The notes below the pieces were generated by a model. That model had not been told where the DNA came from. It was given only the letters and a program-made list of their open reading frames with translations, and did no database searches. Below are positions 1-9,572 of a DNA stretch of 64,000 nt, piece after piece (position 1 is the stretch's first letter; the number at the start of each line of letters is the position of its first letter). This DNA is from Cytophagaceae bacterium. Lineage in GTDB: Bacteria > Bacteroidota > Bacteroidia > Cytophagales > JAIYAX01. Both the position numbers and the translations under genes were made by a program. The stretch lies in NCBI GenBank assembly GCA_027488815.1, contig JAIYAX010000001.1:62001-126000 (forward strand), read 5' to 3'.

Positions 1-322
1 CTCTACCCAAATAATAGTAGGAATACACCTCACCCCCATCTTTGGCCTTTAACAATAGCGGCATCGCTTTCGAAGGCTGATTCAGGTTCATTAAGCATAT
101 CCCGGTTCTTAGCTGATAAAAAGTGTTTTCGGGATCGGTTTCAAGGAGTTTCTGATAATCCCTGAGCGCCTCAGGGAAATTGCCCTCTTCGAACATCGCC
201 TGCGCATCGGCTACAAGACGAGGATCGGATTTGCTTTTCTTTTTTTGATCCTGTGCCGAGCCGACTGAACAAAGAAATATCAAAAAGAAAAAGACCAGAT
301 AAAACAAACGATGAGTCAACAT
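1..322 (-). CDS. Partial TPR-repeat exported protein (N-terminal part)
   Basis: Reading leftward from an ATG at 320-322 gives an open frame that runs off the window edge. It starts with a clear signal peptide (hydrophobic FYLVFFFLIFLCSVGSAQ, cleavage after SAQ), a lysine-rich spacer, then TPR-type helices (ADAQAMFEEGNFPEALRDYQ and QLRTGICLMNLNQPSKA). This start of signal peptide plus TPR resembles Bacteroidota proteins that continue into PD40 propeller and OmpA domains (PorE-like), but only about 107 residues are visible, so the family beyond TPR is inference. It is transcribed away from the padR operon, with 246 bp between the two start codons. Confidence 0.75.
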   Translation of the reverse strand, partial: MLTHRLFYLVFFFLIFLCSVGSAQDQKKKSKSDPRLVADAQAMFEEGNFPEALRDYQKLLETDPENTFYQLRTGICLMNLNQPSKAMPLLLKAKDGGEVYSYYYLGR

Positions 323-481
323 ACGAAAGGGATGAAGGTCAGAATAATGCGTAATCAAGTAAGCGCAAATTCGAACAAATATAATTGAATAACATAAAAA
401 CAAACCCAGGAAGAGCAAAGGCTTTAACGCCAAAGATAAGAGCACTTGACAACAGCGCCAAGTAGTTATAAACTTTATATT

Positions 482-494
482 ATTGAATATCAAT
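482..494. promoter_or_regulatory. Small inverted repeat upstream of padR
   Basis: ATTGA and TCAAT are perfect complementary arms around a 3-nt centre in the AT-rich divergent region. Its position about 60-70 bp upstream of the padR promoter makes it a candidate PadR operator; this is inference, since short AT-rich palindromes also occur by chance. Confidence 0.35.
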
Positions 495-532
495 GCTTTA
501 CATATTATATATCATATTCTTATATATATTGT

Positions 533-564
533 TTTGATATATCATTTATTGATACATACCTTTG
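533..564 (+). promoter_or_regulatory. Bacteroidota-type promoter of padR operon with operator-like palindrome
   Basis: TTTG at 533-536 and TACCTTTG at 557-564 match the -33 TTTG and -7 TAnnTTTG boxes of Bacteroidota with a 20-bp spacer. The perfect palindrome TGATATATCA at 535-544 overlaps the -33 box, as expected for autorepression by PadR. The predicted start of transcription, about 5 nt after the -7 box, falls on the padR ATG at 569, so the transcript may be leaderless. Confidence 0.65.
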
Positions 565-568
565 AGCC

Positions 569-910
569 ATGATCTCACAAGAATTACTAAAGGGTTCTCT
601 GAAAACCATCATTCTGAGGCTCTTGGAAGAAAACGGAAGAATGTACGGCTACGACATTTCCAAACGAGTGGAAGAGTTAACCGAGGGTAAAATCGTGCTC
701 AACTATGGTGCGCTTTACCCTGTGCTTCACAGGCTTTTGGCTGAGGGCCAGATCAAAAGCGAAGAAGAGGCAATCGGTAAGCGGGTAAGGATTTATTATT
801 CCTTAACCGAGACAGGCAAAGAGGCCTCACTGCTAAGTCTTCAAGACTTCATCGACTATGTTGACACCATGAAGCTAATCATTAACCCACCTAAACCTGC
901 CATAGGCTGA
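569..910 (+). CDS. PadR-family transcriptional regulator
   Basis: A 113-residue winged-helix protein. The sequence has the PadR N-terminal pattern: KGSLKTIILRLLEENGRMYGYDIS (helices 1-2), LNYGALYPVLHRL (recognition helix with the family's typical G-x-LYP-x-LxRL), and RIYYSLTETGKE (wing). The C-terminal dimerisation helix is short, as in PadR subfamily 2. It heads an operon with a PIG-L deacetylase 5 nt downstream and a membrane protein overlapping that. PadR proteins usually repress their own operon and respond to lipophilic or envelope-active ligands; the ligand here cannot be told. Start chosen because it lies directly after a good promoter and fits the family start. Confidence 0.9.
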   Translation: MISQELLKGSLKTIILRLLEENGRMYGYDISKRVEELTEGKIVLNYGALYPVLHRLLAEGQIKSEEEAIGKRVRIYYSLTETGKEASLLSLQDFIDYVDTMKLIINPPKPAIG

Positions 911-915
911 AAAAC

Positions 916-1782
916 ATGAAGTATCTCTGTTCATTAATAATTCTTGGTTTAGGCCTCGTCACAGGCTGTCAAAAGACCCCCACTGATTTCAAGGCTATCG
1001 CTTCTATGCAGGATACCAATATCACTGCCTTGACAATTGAAAAAGGAGCTTATCGTAAGGCTTTGCTCATATTTCCCCATGCAGATGATGAAATAGTGGT
1101 GAATGGACTTAGTATGTATCTTAAAAGTAAGGGCGTAGAGTTGCATTTACTCACACTCTGCCGACATGATAGCCTGAGAATGGAAGAATGGGAATGCTCT
1201 CATCAAAAACAAGGCATGGAAGGCGCAGAAACGGCTGGTCTCCTAAACAACAGTTGGGAGCGGATCATGTCCGACGAAGTCATTTTTTGGTACGATCATA
1301 AGGATAGCATCTACTCAATTATTAAAAGCCAAATCACTGCTCTTTCGCCTGAGATACTCATCACTTATGACACTGAAATAGGTGCCTATGGTCATCCAGA
1401 GCATAGAATAGCAGCCGAGGTAGCTGAGCAGGTAGCGACGGATATGATCCTGGCTGGAGATACTTCTCTAAAACTTATTTTTCAGTCTACACTCACCAAG
1501 CCTTTGGAAACGTTTCTTTGCAGCCCTTCCCCTGGCTATGAGCTTGCTAAAAAACGGACAGGAAGTACCGGTTTACCGGCTCCAAATGTAGCCGTAGATA
1601 TCCGACCTTTTTGGCCGGGAAAGCGGGAAGCTGCTTCCTGCTATCAATCTCAGCTACACACCCTTAGTAAGTTCTACGTGTTTTACGAAGCTGAAGAAGC
1701 AAAAGAACACCATGATGCGTTTTCTCATGAATACTACGTGATGAAGACCCTCAGAGGAACATTCTCTGCTTCAAAACCATGA
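916..1782 (+). CDS. PIG-L (LmbE) family deacetylase, lipoprotein
   Basis: A 288-residue protein with a lipoprotein signal (LGLGLVTGC, lipidated Cys18), so it is likely envelope-anchored. The zinc-dependent N-deacetylase motifs of the PIG-L family are visible: PHADDE at 54-59 (the usual form is PHPDDE) and GHPEH at 159-163, which supply the metal-binding His/Asp/His and the catalytic Asp. The family removes N-acetyl groups from amino sugars in glycolipids, mycothiol or antibiotics. The substrate here is unknown. It sits between padR (5-nt gap) and the GldL/GldM-like gene, whose ATG overlaps its stop codon, so the three are one transcription unit. A lipid-anchored deacetylase controlled by PadR suggests an envelope or cell-surface glycan role (inference). 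Confidence 0.85.
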   Translation: MKYLCSLIILGLGLVTGCQKTPTDFKAIASMQDTNITALTIEKGAYRKALLIFPHADDEIVVNGLSMYLKSKGVELHLLTLCRHDSLRMEEWECSHQKQGMEGAETAGLLNNSWERIMSDEVIFWYDHKDSIYSIIKSQITALSPEILITYDTEIGAYGHPEHRIAAEVAEQVATDMILAGDTSLKLIFQSTLTKPLETFLCSPSPGYELAKKRTGSTGLPAPNVAVDIRPFWPGKREAASCYQSQLHTLSKFYVFYEAEEAKEHHDAFSHEYYVMKTLRGTFSASKP

Positions 1783-3059
1783 GAATGGAAAGCCTTCAAT
1801 TACAGGAGGATCAGGTTCTGCTCATTGCAAACTACCTCAATGAGCAAGGGCTTCAGGGAGCCTTGTTGTATGATGAGCTTCTTGACCACCTCTGCTGCGA
1901 TATTGAATCCCTAATGGCAGAGGGAAGCAGTTTTGATGAGGCCTGGCATCAACTTAAAACACATGTACCTGCTGAACAACTCCATTTCATCGAACATCAA
2001 ACTCAATTATCTCACAACAAACCATTTAACAACATGAAACGATTAATGCTGATTTCAGGCTCAATAGCTGCAGGTGGTCTACTATTTGGATCGACCTTCA
2101 AAGTCATGCATTGGCCAATGGCCAATATACTCACAGTACTGGGGGGATTCACCCTTACAACGCTGTTTCTCCCCTCCTATTTTATTTACCTTTATCGGAA
2201 GCAACAGGTTCAAAGGAACAAGTTGATGTTTCTATTTGCCTTTTTAGGTCCTTTTTGTGGCTCACTGGGGGTGATTGGCAAAACCATGCATTGGCCGGGA
2301 GCTACCTACGTGTCAATTGCAGGTTTGGTCTTCCTGGCCTTAGGCTTTATCCCCCTCTATCTTTATCGAAGCCTCAAATCCTCTGAGGACCGTGCCGGAA
2401 GCCTTGCTATGGTGATGATTTTGCTTATCTCAGTGCCTGTGATATTTATGGTCATCAACCCTAAACCTAGCAAAAGGCTACAGGACAGTATTGCAGAAAT
2501 AGCCAGAAGAGATGAGCAAATGGCAGGCATTTTTGGCAGGAAAAACAGCGAAGGATACTTTACCTTAACAGTCCTGGCTTCCGGTGACAGCAGCCTACTA
2601 ATGGCATCTGAGACTTTGTCAAGTGCCAGCGATGCGCTGGTGGATCATTTGGAAGGATTGAAGAAGAAGGTTATTGCCGACTCAGACGGTGGAAATGTGG
2701 TGTTGAACCTACAGAATTCGAACAATTTTATGACAATGGCGCAGACACGTACCTTGTTTTTTGATCAGCAAGGAGCCGCTTTGCTGAGAGAGAAATTCAA
2801 CAGCTATCAATTGTTGGTTTCGGGGCTGAATACACATGCTGGTAAGAAGCATCAGGCTCCAAGCTATATTAAAGTCATACTTGGTGAAGAAAAAGGCTGG
2901 GCTGATCGTCAGTTTACAGATAAAGCCTTGATCGATGTCGTAACTTACCTCTCTATGTTACAAACTGCCATAAGGGCTACTGAAGCTGAAACACTACAAC
3001 GCCTTATTTTAATGGTTAAGTACCAAGATCACCCACTGGCCAAAATGGCAGGTATATAA
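1779..3059 (+). CDS. Membrane protein joining GldL-like hairpins to a GldM-N-like domain
   Basis: 426 residues. Residues 1-85 are a soluble helical domain (LLYDELLDHLCCDIE) resembling the short domain that precedes many PadR-linked permeases. Then come two related transmembrane hairpins, each carrying the GldL signature: FKVMHWPMA at 107-115 and GKTMHWPGA at 167-175, exactly 60 residues apart, so an internal duplication. A fifth membrane helix at about 208-226 is followed by an exported domain (about 265-415) with the spacing of the GldM N-terminal domain: LSSASDALVDHLEGLKKKV, AALLREKFNSYQ, GWADRQF, and TYLSMLQTAIRATEAETLQRL. Neither hairpin shows the membrane Glu used by the GldL motor, and helix 5 lacks an Arg, so a non-energised relative is likely. 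Family assignment is by eye only. Confidence 0.6.
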   Translation: MRMESLQLQEDQVLLIANYLNEQGLQGALLYDELLDHLCCDIESLMAEGSSFDEAWHQLKTHVPAEQLHFIEHQTQLSHNKPFNNMKRLMLISGSIAAGGLLFGSTFKVMHWPMANILTVLGGFTLTTLFLPSYFIYLYRKQQVQRNKLMFLFAFLGPFCGSLGVIGKTMHWPGATYVSIAGLVFLALGFIPLYLYRSLKSSEDRAGSLAMVMILLISVPVIFMVINPKPSKRLQDSIAEIARRDEQMAGIFGRKNSEGYFTLTVLASGDSSLLMASETLSSASDALVDHLEGLKKKVIADSDGGNVVLNLQNSNNFMTMAQTRTLFFDQQGAALLREKFNSYQLLVSGLNTHAGKKHQAPSYIKVILGEEKGWADRQFTDKALIDVVTYLSMLQTAIRATEAETLQRLILMVKYQDHPLAKMAGI

Positions 3060-3082
3060 GCGCATACATTCAATTTTAAACC

Positions 3083-3116
3083 AAAGCCATCTTCTATTCC
3101 GGAGATGGCTTTTTTA
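3083..3116 (+). terminator. Rho-independent terminator of the padR operon
   Basis: Ten-base-pair perfect stem AAAGCCATCT / AGATGGCTTT (3083-3092 and 3103-3112) with a 10-nt loop, followed by a T run to 3115. It ends the padR operon and shows that the ATG at 3105, inside the stem, is not the start of the next gene. Confidence 0.9.
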
Positions 3117-3131
3117 ATGTTGATTTGCGCC

Positions 3132-4097
3132 ATGAAGCGCTTCATTGGCTACCTCAAGGAATATTCCCGGGAACATTTACGTCTCAGAAATATCATTCTT
3201 GTGGTTATCCTGAACACATTGTTGATCTCCATTAATTTTTACTTCGACTTTGAAAACAATGTTGTCGACCGGTTTTATGGGCAGACGGTTTACACCCTTT
3301 GGTACTTTTTGCTACAACTCATCCCATACCTGATTTGCCTAGGTCTTATCCTGCCTTCAAATGAACGGTATCGCTTAAAGAACAACTACCTCTGGATCAA
3401 GATATTCGCCGGGTTTTTCATACTTTCTTTGGACCGCTCTTTTTATGGAGAGCCATATCTTTTGGAAGGTTTGTCACCTGAGGTGTACCGATACATGCTA
3501 CGGCTTTTGAAACCATTGAGCGGAACCATCATTGTGTTTGGTTTACTTTTCATTTGGTATGTCCTGCTTGACCGCAGAAGGGGCATGGATCAGTTTTATG
3601 GATTAAAAATCAACAACAAAGACAAAGTTGCATACCTGTACTTGTTATTACTGATGATCCCATTGGTCGCTGCGGCCTCATTTCTGCCAGATTTTATCGC
3701 ATATTATCCCAAATACAAAAAGACAGGAGGAGCCCTGTTTGCCTCGATCATGAATTGGCCGGAGGTCATGGCGGTGATCCTGTATGAAGCATCCTATCTA
3801 AGTAGTTTTCTTACTGTGGAGCTGTTCTTCAGGGGCTTTCTTATCATGGGCCTGGCCCCACAGCTTGGAAAACATGTCGTGTTGCCAGCTGCCACAACTT
3901 ATGCTGTTCTACACTTCGGAAAACCTATAGGAGAATGCATCAGTTCACTTGCCGGAGGATATATTCTGGGTGTGATTGCCTTGTACAGCCGAAGCATTTG
4001 GGGCGGAATACTGGTACACATGGGCATCGCTGCCCTGATGGAGTGGTTTGCCTATCTGCAGCTCGTTTGGAGAGGGGAACTGCCCCCAATTCAATAA
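3132..4097 (+). CDS. CPBP-family (CAAX protease-like) membrane protein
   Basis: About 321 residues with roughly eight hydrophobic segments. The C-terminal third has the CPBP/Abi pattern: VELFFRGFL in one helix, VLHFGKP in the next and GGILVHMG in the last. Active members use EExxxR plus two His/Asn motifs as a glutamate metalloprotease site; here the first Glu is Val, so either the enzyme is inactive or only the second Glu is used. The start is taken at 3132 (MKRFIGYL) because the longer frame begins inside the terminator of the preceding operon. The gene stands alone, with its own likely promoter. CPBP proteins process prenylated proteins or act in peptide-toxin self-immunity; the role here is unknown. 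Confidence 0.7.
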   Translation: MKRFIGYLKEYSREHLRLRNIILVVILNTLLISINFYFDFENNVVDRFYGQTVYTLWYFLLQLIPYLICLGLILPSNERYRLKNNYLWIKIFAGFFILSLDRSFYGEPYLLEGLSPEVYRYMLRLLKPLSGTIIVFGLLFIWYVLLDRRRGMDQFYGLKINNKDKVAYLYLLLLMIPLVAAASFLPDFIAYYPKYKKTGGALFASIMNWPEVMAVILYEASYLSSFLTVELFFRGFLIMGLAPQLGKHVVLPAATTYAVLHFGKPIGECISSLAGGYILGVIALYSRSIWGGILVHMGIAALMEWFAYLQLVWRGELPPIQ

Positions 4098-4132
4098 TGA
4101 TGTGCTCATCTTCTAAATACCAAACATATCCT

Positions 4133-4140
4133 TAGCTTTG
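4133..4140 (+). promoter_or_regulatory. -7 promoter box upstream of pyrG
   Basis: TAGCTTTG matches TAnnTTTG, 28 bp before the pyrG start. A TTTG -33 box is not evident at the usual spacing, so confidence is moderate. Confidence 0.5.
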
Positions 4141-4150
4141 TGCCCCGTAA

Positions 4151-5788
<1,638 letters not shown>

Positions 5789-5801
5789 TCAAAAACCACA
5801 C

Positions 5802-7712
5802 ATGGATAGAAACCAGATCATAGGATTAGTATTGATTGCGGTCATCGTATTGACCTATTCGATTTTTTTTGCTCCAGATCCCCCTCCACCTGCTCCAAAA
5901 AGCAAATCTGCTGACAGCATCAAATCAGACCTGCCAGTACTCAATCCTGATGAGGCCGCTATCTCAGAAGCAAATCCTTTAGCGCAGAGCATAACAGCTG
6001 CAATAGCAAATGAAGATACTGTGGTGCTTGAAAACGATCAGGTGCGATATGTATTCAGCACAAAAGGTGGCTTGCTTCGCACGGTAAGGCTGAAAGAGTT
6101 ATACACCTTTGACAAAAAGGAGCTTTATCTGCTAACTCCAGAAACAGGTGATATGAACCTGAGCCTCAAGAGCAATACCGGATGGCTACCCTTGCGTTCG
6201 CTCTACTTTGAGCCTGCATTTAGCCGTGAGGTCAAAGGTGATAGTGCTTTTCAGGTACTTACCCTTCGTTTGCTTGATACCAGCGGCCGAAGTCTCAGTC
6301 ATACCTATCGGCTGGCAGAGAAAGGCTACACATTACGCCATACTTTGCAGGCAAAGGGAATGGGTGGCCTACTGAGTGGCAATCAGGCAAAACTCGACTG
6401 GAGTAGCAATTTGCCCCAGATGGAAAAAGACCTTCAGGCTTGTAGGATTAACTCAACGGTAAATACCTATACGCTTGAGTCAGAACTGGTGAACCTGGGT
6501 GAAAGTAAATTGGGTCTGGAAGAGGACAGTATCGTGACCCCGGCCTATTGGGTGAGCCATAAGCACAAATTCTTTTCTTGTGGGGTAATCGCAGCCAAGC
6601 CTTTCAGCAGCGTGGCCATGCGCTCACGTACCGATGAGCCAGACAAGAGCAATGTGAAGTACTTGTTCAGCTCTGCTACCTTTACGACTGAAGGCTTGGA
6701 AACTGATGGTCTCCATTTCACCTACTATTTTGGGCCCAATGATTATAAGATTCAGGAAGGGCTGGCACCCGGATTTGAACATAATGTCTACCTCGGCTGG
6801 ACCATTTTTGGCACCATCAACCGGTATACCATCATGCCATTGTTTCGGTTTTTGGAGCAATACATCGTTAACTACGGTATCATCATTATCATCCTGCTCA
6901 TTATCGTCAAGATCATTTTGAGCCCACTTAGCTACCGGAGCTATGTCTCGATGGCCAAAATGAGGCTGCTGAAGCCTGAGCTTGACCTGCTGAAGGAGAA
7001 ATACGGCGATGACATGACCGGTATGCAAGCTGAGCAGATGCAGATTTATCAAAAGGCAGGCGTGAACCCTGTCAGCGGATGTGTGCCTGTATTGCTCCAA
7101 ATGCCCATTTTCCTGGCTTTGTTTAACTTTTTTCCCAATGCTATCGAGCTTAGACAGGCTGGTTTCTTATGGGCGGATGACCTTTCCTCTTATGACAACA
7201 TCCTTGATCTGCCATTTACTATTCCTTTTTATGGAGACCATGTGAGTTTATTTACCCTGCTGATGACAGCCTCAACTTTGGTATATACCTGGTACAACAA
7301 CCAGATGAACCCAACAACAGTAACCGGGCCAATGAAAACCATCAGCTATGTCATGCCGATCACCTTTTTGTTTTTTCTGAACAGTTTCGCTTCCGGACTT
7401 ACCCTGTATTATTTTGTTTCCAACGTAGTCACTATTGGGCAACAGATGATCATTGCCAAGTTTGTGGATGAAGATAAACTGCGGAAGATTTTAGAGGATA
7501 ACAAAAAGAAAAATGTCAATAAACCCATGTCGAGGATGCAGCAGCGCCTACAAGAGGCGATGAAAAGCAAGGAAACAACGAAACCGGCCACTAAGCCCGC
7601 AAGCAAAACAGCAGCCAAGCCCGAAAGTAAAAAAACCGGTACCATTAAACCGGAAACAAAAGGCAAGACAAAACCCGGCAGCGATCCAAAAGGTAACGCA
7701 GGGAAAAAATAA
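5802..7712 (+). CDS. yidC: Membrane protein insertase YidC
   Basis: 636 residues. It inserts and folds inner-membrane proteins, alone or with SecYEG. The N-terminal membrane anchor (IGLVLIAVIVLTYSIFFAP) is followed by a proline-rich linker, the large periplasmic beta-supersandwich domain typical of Gram-negative YidC (about 70-330), then the conserved five-helix core starting at NYGIIIIILLIIVKIILSPLSYRSY, where the Arg of the hydrophilic groove is kept, and GCVPVLLQMPIFLALFNF. The C-terminal tail (about 50 residues) is low-complexity Lys/Pro/Thr, as in Bacteroidota YidC, and probably contacts the ribosome. It follows pyrG by 13 bp. Confidence 0.97.
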   Translation: MDRNQIIGLVLIAVIVLTYSIFFAPDPPPPAPKSKSADSIKSDLPVLNPDEAAISEANPLAQSITAAIANEDTVVLENDQVRYVFSTKGGLLRTVRLKELYTFDKKELYLLTPETGDMNLSLKSNTGWLPLRSLYFEPAFSREVKGDSAFQVLTLRLLDTSGRSLSHTYRLAEKGYTLRHTLQAKGMGGLLSGNQAKLDWSSNLPQMEKDLQACRINSTVNTYTLESELVNLGESKLGLEEDSIVTPAYWVSHKHKFFSCGVIAAKPFSSVAMRSRTDEPDKSNVKYLFSSATFTTEGLETDGLHFTYYFGPNDYKIQEGLAPGFEHNVYLGWTIFGTINRYTIMPLFRFLEQYIVNYGIIIIILLIIVKIILSPLSYRSYVSMAKMRLLKPELDLLKEKYGDDMTGMQAEQMQIYQKAGVNPVSGCVPVLLQMPIFLALFNFFPNAIELRQAGFLWADDLSSYDNILDLPFTIPFYGDHVSLFTLLMTASTLVYTWYNNQMNPTTVTGPMKTISYVMPITFLFFLNSFASGLTLYYFVSNVVTIGQQMIIAKFVDEDKLRKILEDNKKKNVNKPMSRMQQRLQEAMKSKETTKPATKPASKTAAKPESKKTGTIKPETKGKTKPGSDPKGNAGKK

Positions 7713-7732
7713 AATCCTAGCGCATGTAATCC

Positions 7733-7772
7733 CCCAACCTAGCACACGGTTTAAACCGTGTGCTAGGTTGGG
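7733..7772. repeat. Perfect 40-bp palindrome (REP-like)
   Basis: Left arm CCCAACCTAGCACACGGTTT is exactly complementary to the right arm, centred on TTTAAA at 7750-7755. It lies 20 bp after yidC and shares the core AAACCGTG with the repeats that follow and with the palindrome on the far side of the transposase gene. It could act as a terminator-like hairpin for yidC, but has no T tract; it is better read as one unit of the element formed with the neighbouring transposase gene. Confidence 0.9.
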
Positions 7773-7777
7773 AAATG

Positions 7778-7918
7778 GATATAAACCGTGGGATTGGATT
7801 TGGGCTTGGATATAAACCGTGGGCTAGGTTTGGAAATGGATATAAACGGTGGGATTGGATTTGGAATTGGAATAGGATATAAACCGTGGATTTGGTTTTA
7901 ACCGTGGGCTAGGTTTGG
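7778..7918 (+). repeat. Degenerate tandem repeats with GATATAAACCGTGGG core
   Basis: Units start near 7778, 7809, 7839 and 7876, plus a shorter one near 7898; the first intervals are about 30 bp. Each carries (G)ATATAAACCGTGGGnTnGG or a close variant. These are half-palindromes of the same family as 7733-7772 and 8539-8560. No coding potential is evident. The array directly abuts the 3' end of the IS200-like transposase gene. Confidence 0.85.
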
Positions 7919-7958
7919 TTTGGGTAAATTTCTATCTATAGGTTTGGGATTATTGAAT

Positions 7959-8396
7959 TTAACTTCCCGTATCAAGTCCGTTTGATGTTATCAGCTCATC
8001 ATACTCTTGCTGAAAAGTGTTAATTCGATGATGTTCCTTTTGATTTTTAATGTATTGAAATACCCGCTCTACGATTGATTCTGAAACTGAATAACCTGCA
8101 TATCCTGTTTGCCATGCAAACTTTTGAGAAATGATGTTATCATGATTTATAAAATGAGAGCTACTTCCTTTTACTTGCTTAATCACCTCAGAGAGAGATT
8201 TTTGTGGATTTAATAGAAACAGGCAATGGATATGATCAGGCATACCACTAACAATTCGTAAAGGGCATCCTAATTCTCTAAATTCGTCATAAATAAATGG
8301 ATAGATTTTGTTTTCAACCGAAAAATCAATCAATGGTTCCCGTTCTTTGGTAGACCAAATAGCATGTATCCAAACTTTATTTAATGAATGCGACAT
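7959..8396 (-). CDS. IS200-like HUH transposase, RAYT type
   Basis: 145 residues, the length of a single-domain Y1 transposase. The HUH metal motif is HIH at 55-57 (PDHIHCLF), and the catalytic tyrosine is Tyr115 in FQYIKNQKEHH, with the helper Gln119 four residues later, as in IS200/IS605 TnpA. The gene is intact, with no TnpB. It is flanked on both sides by palindromes sharing AAACCGTGGG, within 40-230 bp, which is the arrangement of REP-associated tyrosine transposases rather than a plain insertion sequence. These enzymes nick and rejoin single-stranded REP hairpins. No target-site duplication is expected for this family, so mobility cannot be judged from one copy. Confidence 0.88.
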   Translation of the reverse strand: MSHSLNKVWIHAIWSTKEREPLIDFSVENKIYPFIYDEFRELGCPLRIVSGMPDHIHCLFLLNPQKSLSEVIKQVKGSSSHFINHDNIISQKFAWQTGYAGYSVSESIVERVFQYIKNQKEHHRINTFQQEYDELITSNGLDTGS

Positions 8397-8538
8397 AATG
8401 GTGGATAAATCAATTTATATGCAATAGCTACAGCATTTTAGCAGCATTTTAGCACAAATCTAATTTACCACCTGATGTGGTTTGTCTAGACTCAGAAAAT
8501 TTGTGTTTTACGATCCACAATTCAATATATACATTCCG

Positions 8539-8602
8539 GCCCACGGTTTAAACCGTGGGCTGGATTGTATACCGTCGGCTGGAATATAAACCGTGGGCTG
8601 GC
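8539..8602. repeat. REP-like palindromes upstream of the transposase gene
   Basis: A 22-bp palindrome (8539-8560), arm GCCCACGGTTT, is perfect, and is followed by two half-copies (near 8568-8580 with ACCGTCGGCTGG and 8584-8600 with ATATAAACCGTGGGCTGG). The stretch 8397-8842 otherwise holds no convincing gene: the part 8603-8842 looks like ordinary intergenic sequence, probably with the promoter of the gene at 8843. Confidence 0.85.
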
Positions 8603-8842
8603 AATAGGGTATTCAAATGAATATTCATTTTCGTCCCAGGTTTGGGGCTTGGTTTAAGCGTTGGGTTGGGGTATCGTAAAGTCGGATTTAATAGGAAAGG
8701 CGTTTTTATTTGGGCATAAACCCAAGGTTACAGAACCATTACCCGAAACCCAGGATGAACAAAATATCATCACTAGCCAACTTATTCCTTTGTCTTTTCG
8801 CTTAAAAACAACGATTGTTGTGTATAAAAGGAAAAAACTCAG

Positions 8843-9445
8843 ATGATGAAACTATTTTTATTAAGCTGTTGCCTGATAGCACTCACTCTTATATCCTATT
8901 CTCAAGACAGCCTGTACTTGAGTTCAGGCGAATTGATTGTCTCCAAAGTGCTTGAGATTACTCCTGCTGAAATTAAATACAAAAGCTTTGACAATCAGGA
9001 GGGCCCAAGTTTTGTTTTACTTAAGTCTGAAGTAGCTCTTCTCAGGCTAGAAAACGGAACCAGGCTTTCGTTCCAAAACGAATCTGCAGCCAAGGTGGTA
9101 CCCCAAACCGCAGCTGCACCAGTTCAACCGGCTGAAGATATGTTTGTAAAAGGAAGAATAGACGCCTCAAGATTTTATCTGCATTATCAATCTGCTGGAA
9201 TGGGAGGTTTTATTTCTGGTTTCTTGTTTGGTCCTTTGATTGGCCTTATTCCTGCTGCCATTATATCTGCTACTCCTCCCAAAGAGCATAATCTTGGTTA
9301 TCTAAGTAGCAACTTAATGATGAATCCAGATTACCGAAGAGGATATACTCAGTTTGCTGCTCAAAGGAAAACCGGTAGAACCTGGACGAACTGGGCGATT
9401 GGCTCACTTATTTCAGTTATATTATTTATTGTTATCACCAACTAG
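8843..9445 (+). CDS. Exported hypothetical protein with glycine-rich membrane segment
   Basis: 200 residues, not recognised as a named family. A signal peptide (LFLLSCCLIALTLISYSQ) precedes a beta-rich domain of about 50 residues (DSLYLSSGELIVSKVLEITPAEIKYKSF), a pattern common in Bacteroidota proteins that begin by 'translating' a quantity or locus tag. Then comes an Ala/Pro spacer, a glycine-rich hydrophobic segment (GMGGFISGFLFGPLIGLIP) and a second hydrophobic C-terminal helix. It is likely an envelope protein with two membrane-inserted segments. Two adjacent ATGs (8843, 8846) are equally possible starts. It stands alone between the RAYT region and a convergent DUF1801 gene. Confidence 0.7.
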   Translation: MMKLFLLSCCLIALTLISYSQDSLYLSSGELIVSKVLEITPAEIKYKSFDNQEGPSFVLLKSEVALLRLENGTRLSFQNESAAKVVPQTAAAPVQPAEDMFVKGRIDASRFYLHYQSAGMGGFISGFLFGPLIGLIPAAIISATPPKEHNLGYLSSNLMMNPDYRRGYTQFAAQRKTGRTWTNWAIGSLISVILFIVITN

Positions 9446-9572
9446 ATATACGTCGCCTTTAATAGTGTTGCGGCATGGGTTACCGGACTAGCTTGATCAA
9501 CATGGTAAGTGGAAACCATACAAGTGAACAACAATCTGGTAGTCCAAAACACAAACAAGCACAATAAAAAAA

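Noticed and set aside
3105-3131. Upstream ATG for the CPBP-family gene
   Set aside because: Lies inside the stem of a strong terminator.
8661-8846. Open frame of 61 residues upstream of the exported protein gene
   Set aside because: No signal, motif or composition of a real protein; overlaps the next start and lies at the edge of the repeat region.
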